A stretch of 41,095 nt of DNA, taken from Candidatus Accumulibacter adjunctus. Lineage in GTDB: Bacteria > Pseudomonadota > Gammaproteobacteria > Burkholderiales > Rhodocyclaceae. The stretch covers positions 9,831 through 50,925 of the forward strand of contig JFAX01000014.1 of NCBI GenBank assembly GCA_000585015.1, read 5' to 3'. Positions within the stretch are counted from its first letter, which is position 1; the number at the start of each line of letters is the position of its first letter. The notes beneath the pieces were generated by a model, which worked only from the letters and a program-made list of their open reading frames with translations, was not told the DNA's origin and searched no databases. The position numbers and the translations under genes are program-made. Positions 39,587-41,095 of the stretch are shown here, one piece after another.

Positions 39587-40306
39587 ATGCCAAGGCGAGC
39601 ACGGATTGTTGCTGCAGATACCCCCGTTCATGTGATCCAGCGGGGGATCGATCGGGGCGCGTGCTTTTTTTCAGACGACGACTTCCGGTTCTATCTCGAG
39701 GCCCTTGCCACTGCCGCGTCATCGGAAAAAGTCGCGGTCCACGCATACGTCCTGATGACCAACCACGTTCACCTGCTCGTCACCGGCGAGGCGCCCGATG
39801 GCATCTCGAACTTGATGAAGAGGTTGGGGCAATGCTACGTTCAGCGTGTCAACCGGACGTATGGTCGTACGGGTTCGCTGTGGGAGGGACGTTTTCGTTC
39901 GTGTCTCGTGCAGGCCGACAACTACCTGTTGGCTTGCCAGCGTTACATTGAGCTGAATCCTGTGCGAGCGGGCATGGTCAATCAACCGGGGGACTACCGG
40001 TGGTCGAGTTTCCACGCCAACACGGGCCTGGCCATTGACCGGCTGCTGACGCCGCACGCCGTCTTTCTTGACCAGGGCGTAAGTGCCGAGCGTCGGCATG
40101 CGGCGTATCGCGAGTTGTTTGACGAGCACCTCGAACCCGCGCTGGTCGCTCGAATACGCGAATCGGCAAACGGGGGCTTCGTGTTGGGCAGCGAGCGCTT
40201 TCAGCGCGAGATAGCCTTCATGTTGGGGCGGCGCACGTGGAAGGGCTCGCCGGGCCGACCCGTGAAGCAGACATTTGACGACACGCAGCAGCAGCTTGCC
40301 CTCTGA
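39587..40306 (+). CDS. REP-associated tyrosine transposase (RAYT, Y1/HUH family)
   Basis: This 239-residue protein is a Y1_Tnp (IS200-like) transposase of the RAYT type. It begins MPRRARIVAADTPVHVIQRG. The HUH motif is H60-V-H62 (YVLMTNHVHLLV), and the catalytic tyrosine is Y120 in CQRYIELNPVRAGMV, a near-consensus RAYT signature. Family members cut single-stranded DNA at folded REP-like repeats and are thought to spread them. ATG 39587 follows GGTGAGGCGAAG, an acceptable ribosome site, and sits directly downstream of repeat copy 4. The basic C-terminal region (RRTWKGSPGRPVK) is typical. The gene looks intact and is the best candidate for having mobilised the repeats in this end of the window. 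Confidence 0.92.
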   Translation: MPRRARIVAADTPVHVIQRGIDRGACFFSDDDFRFYLEALATAASSEKVAVHAYVLMTNHVHLLVTGEAPDGISNLMKRLGQCYVQRVNRTYGRTGSLWEGRFRSCLVQADNYLLACQRYIELNPVRAGMVNQPGDYRWSSFHANTGLAIDRLLTPHAVFLDQGVSAERRHAAYRELFDEHLEPALVARIRESANGGFVLGSERFQREIAFMLGRRTWKGSPGRPVKQTFDDTQQQLAL

Positions 40307-40312
40307 CGCGGC

Positions 40313-40590
40313 ATGGCCATGTATTTTCAATGGGATGAAGCAAAGGCGCGCAGCAACGAGCAGAAGCATGCTGTTTCCTTCGCCGAAGCTGCCGAGCTGT
40401 TTGCTGATGACCATTCTTCTCGCGTCCACGACCCGGACCATTCGCATCACGAGCATTGATACCTGCCTTTTTTGGTGTTTCATCGAGCGGGAGTTTTCTC
40501 GTCGTGGCGGATACCGAGCGGTCAGAGACGATTCGTATCATTTTCGCACGCCGCATGACCAGCCAGGAGCGTAAAGCCTATGGACGATGA
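40313..40590 (+). pseudogene. brnT: BrnT-family toxin, frameshifted
   Basis: ATG 40313 (or 40319) opens YFQWDEAKARSNEQKHAVSF, the standard BrnT start, and continues to a stop at 40457-40459. Two-thirds along, similarity switches frame. The third frame reads GVSSSGSFLVVADTERSETI, then RIIFARRMTSQERKAYG, and ends at 40588-40590, which is the regular BrnT C-terminus. A single indel near 40455 explains this. The catalytic-region residues are preserved across the two pieces, so the break looks recent. The next gene overlaps by 11 bp, as in intact pairs. Unless the frameshift is a sequencing error, no full toxin is made. Confidence 0.8.
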
Positions 40591-40783
40591 AGACACTTTG
40601 CGGCCGGAGTACCCGGCCGACCTGATCAAATCCGGTGAGCGCGGGAAGTACGCCCGGCGCTATCGGGAAGGCACCAACCTGATCCTCATCGAAGCTGACT
40701 TGCAGAGGCTGTTCCCGGATTCCGAGGCAGTCAATCGTGCCCTTCGCACCTATGCCGAAGAGCACCATATGACGCCGCCCTGA
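40580..40783 (+). CDS. Antitoxin partner of the BrnT-like toxin
   Basis: This 67-residue protein (YPADLIKSGERGKYARRYRE, then GTNLILIEADLQRLFPDSEA and VNRALRTYAEEH) has the strand-helix-helix ending of ribbon-helix-helix-type antitoxins that accompany BrnT-like toxins. It overlaps the end of the toxin pseudogene, the normal arrangement for the pair. It is intact and may be retained to repress the promoter or to protect against a related toxin elsewhere. I do not give it a gene symbol because it is shorter than classical BrnA. Confidence 0.78.
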   Translation: MDDEDTLRPEYPADLIKSGERGKYARRYREGTNLILIEADLQRLFPDSEAVNRALRTYAEEHHMTPP

Positions 40784-40807
40784 AGATTCCGAATGTCGCG
40801 CGAACTC

Positions 40808-40852
40808 GGGGGCAGGTCTTGTTTCTGACCTCCCTCCATCTTGAGTTCCTGC
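40808..40852 (+). repeat. RAYT-associated repeat tail, copy 5
   Basis: GGGGGCAGGTCTTGTTTCTG, then CCTCCATCTTGAGTTCCTGC, matches the 3' portion of copies 2 and 3 and leads into another RAYT start. The 5' core is missing. Confidence 0.75.
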
Positions 40853-40985
40853 ATGGCACGCCCCCTCGAATCGACTTGTCCGGCGCGAGTTATCGCATGA
40901 CGTCGCACGGTGATCGGCGCAATCCGAACTCTGTGGGCGATGTGGATCGCGAGTCGCTGATTGCGCTGCTCGCGACAGGTACGTC
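40853..40985 (+). pseudogene. RAYT N-terminal remnant 4
   Basis: One base off the frame of ATG 40853 it reads PPRIDLSGASYRMTSHGDRR, then NPNSVGDVDRESLIALLATG, a longer piece of RAYT N-terminus than in the other remnants. It shares their one-base deficit near codon 5-6. The HUH region is not reached before similarity ends. Confidence 0.75.
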
Positions 40986-41043
40986 AAGAGCGGCCCACAC
41001 GGCGGTGCTGCCGGTAGCCGGGTTCGCGATGACAGTGAATGAC

Positions 41044-41086
41044 TGCAAGAATCAGCACAAAATCCGCTTCTACGGAGCTTCTTGCA
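41044..41086. other. Inverted repeat near the right window edge
   Basis: TGCAAGAA (41044-41051) and TTCTTGCA (41079-41086) form a perfect 8-bp inverted repeat around an AT-richer loop. It could be the edge of another repeat or element that continues outside the window. Nothing else is seen in 40986-41095. Confidence 0.35.
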
Positions 41087-41095
41087 AAACTCCCG

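Noticed and set aside
1-41095. tRNA, rRNA or riboswitch genes
   Set aside because: I saw no tRNA cloverleaf with CCA end, rRNA segment or recognisable riboswitch core by reading; a covariance-model scan would be needed to exclude small RNAs.

Overview
The window looks like a chromosomal accessory region of a high-GC betaproteobacterium, most likely of the Rhodocyclales (Candidatus Accumulibacter-like). This assignment is an inference. It rests on overall base composition, two PEP-CTERM exported proteins, and dockerin-bearing RHS proteins that I associate with that group. No rRNA, tRNA or housekeeping gene is present to test it.

Layout. (1) 1-6003: a type I restriction-modification operon, hsdM (5' end outside the window)-hsdS-hsdR. 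(2) 6059-12600: a second defence block with a 21-bp degenerate tandem array, a Phd/PIN toxin-antitoxin pair, and a convergent 1244-residue NACHT/STAND ATPase. Two fragments of the same nucleotidyltransferase gene bracket this block, and an IS110 transposase remnant lies on its right edge. (3) 13001-19842: an RHS/YD-repeat locus that appears split in two. The upstream protein has the repeats but no tip. The downstream protein begins with its own signal peptide, a dockerin and three Ig-like domains, and then resumes the RHS core. It ends in an L,D-transpeptidase-like (DUF2778/Tlde1-type) toxin domain, followed by an overlapping membrane protein (candidate immunity) and a Sel1-repeat protein. A 142-bp direct repeat flanks the Sel1 gene. 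(4) 20104-22527: a Phd antitoxin with a broken PIN toxin, then two PEP-CTERM proteins, one cohesin-like and one PA14-like. (5) 23111-35674: one giant gene (4187 residues) with signal peptide, dockerin, a long stalk of PKD, He_PIG, kelch, PASTA, LamG and Big_2 domains, RHS repeats and an unrecognised C-terminal tip. (6) 35675-41095: a patchwork of five small toxin-antitoxin modules, some broken, interleaved with a dispersed repeat family and a REP-associated (Y1/HUH) transposase.

How it may work together. Regions 1-2 are intracellular defence: restriction by HsdMSR, and probable abortive-type defence by the NACHT protein and the TA pairs. Regions 3-5 are built for export. Two RHS proteins share the same Cys-rich dockerin directly after the signal peptide. 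The intervening PEP-CTERM protein has a cohesin-like fold pattern and a surface-sorting tail. The most interesting hypothesis here is a cohesin-dockerin display system that holds RHS toxins at the cell surface. The giant gene also shows unusual nested insertions of foreign domains inside its own repeat domains.
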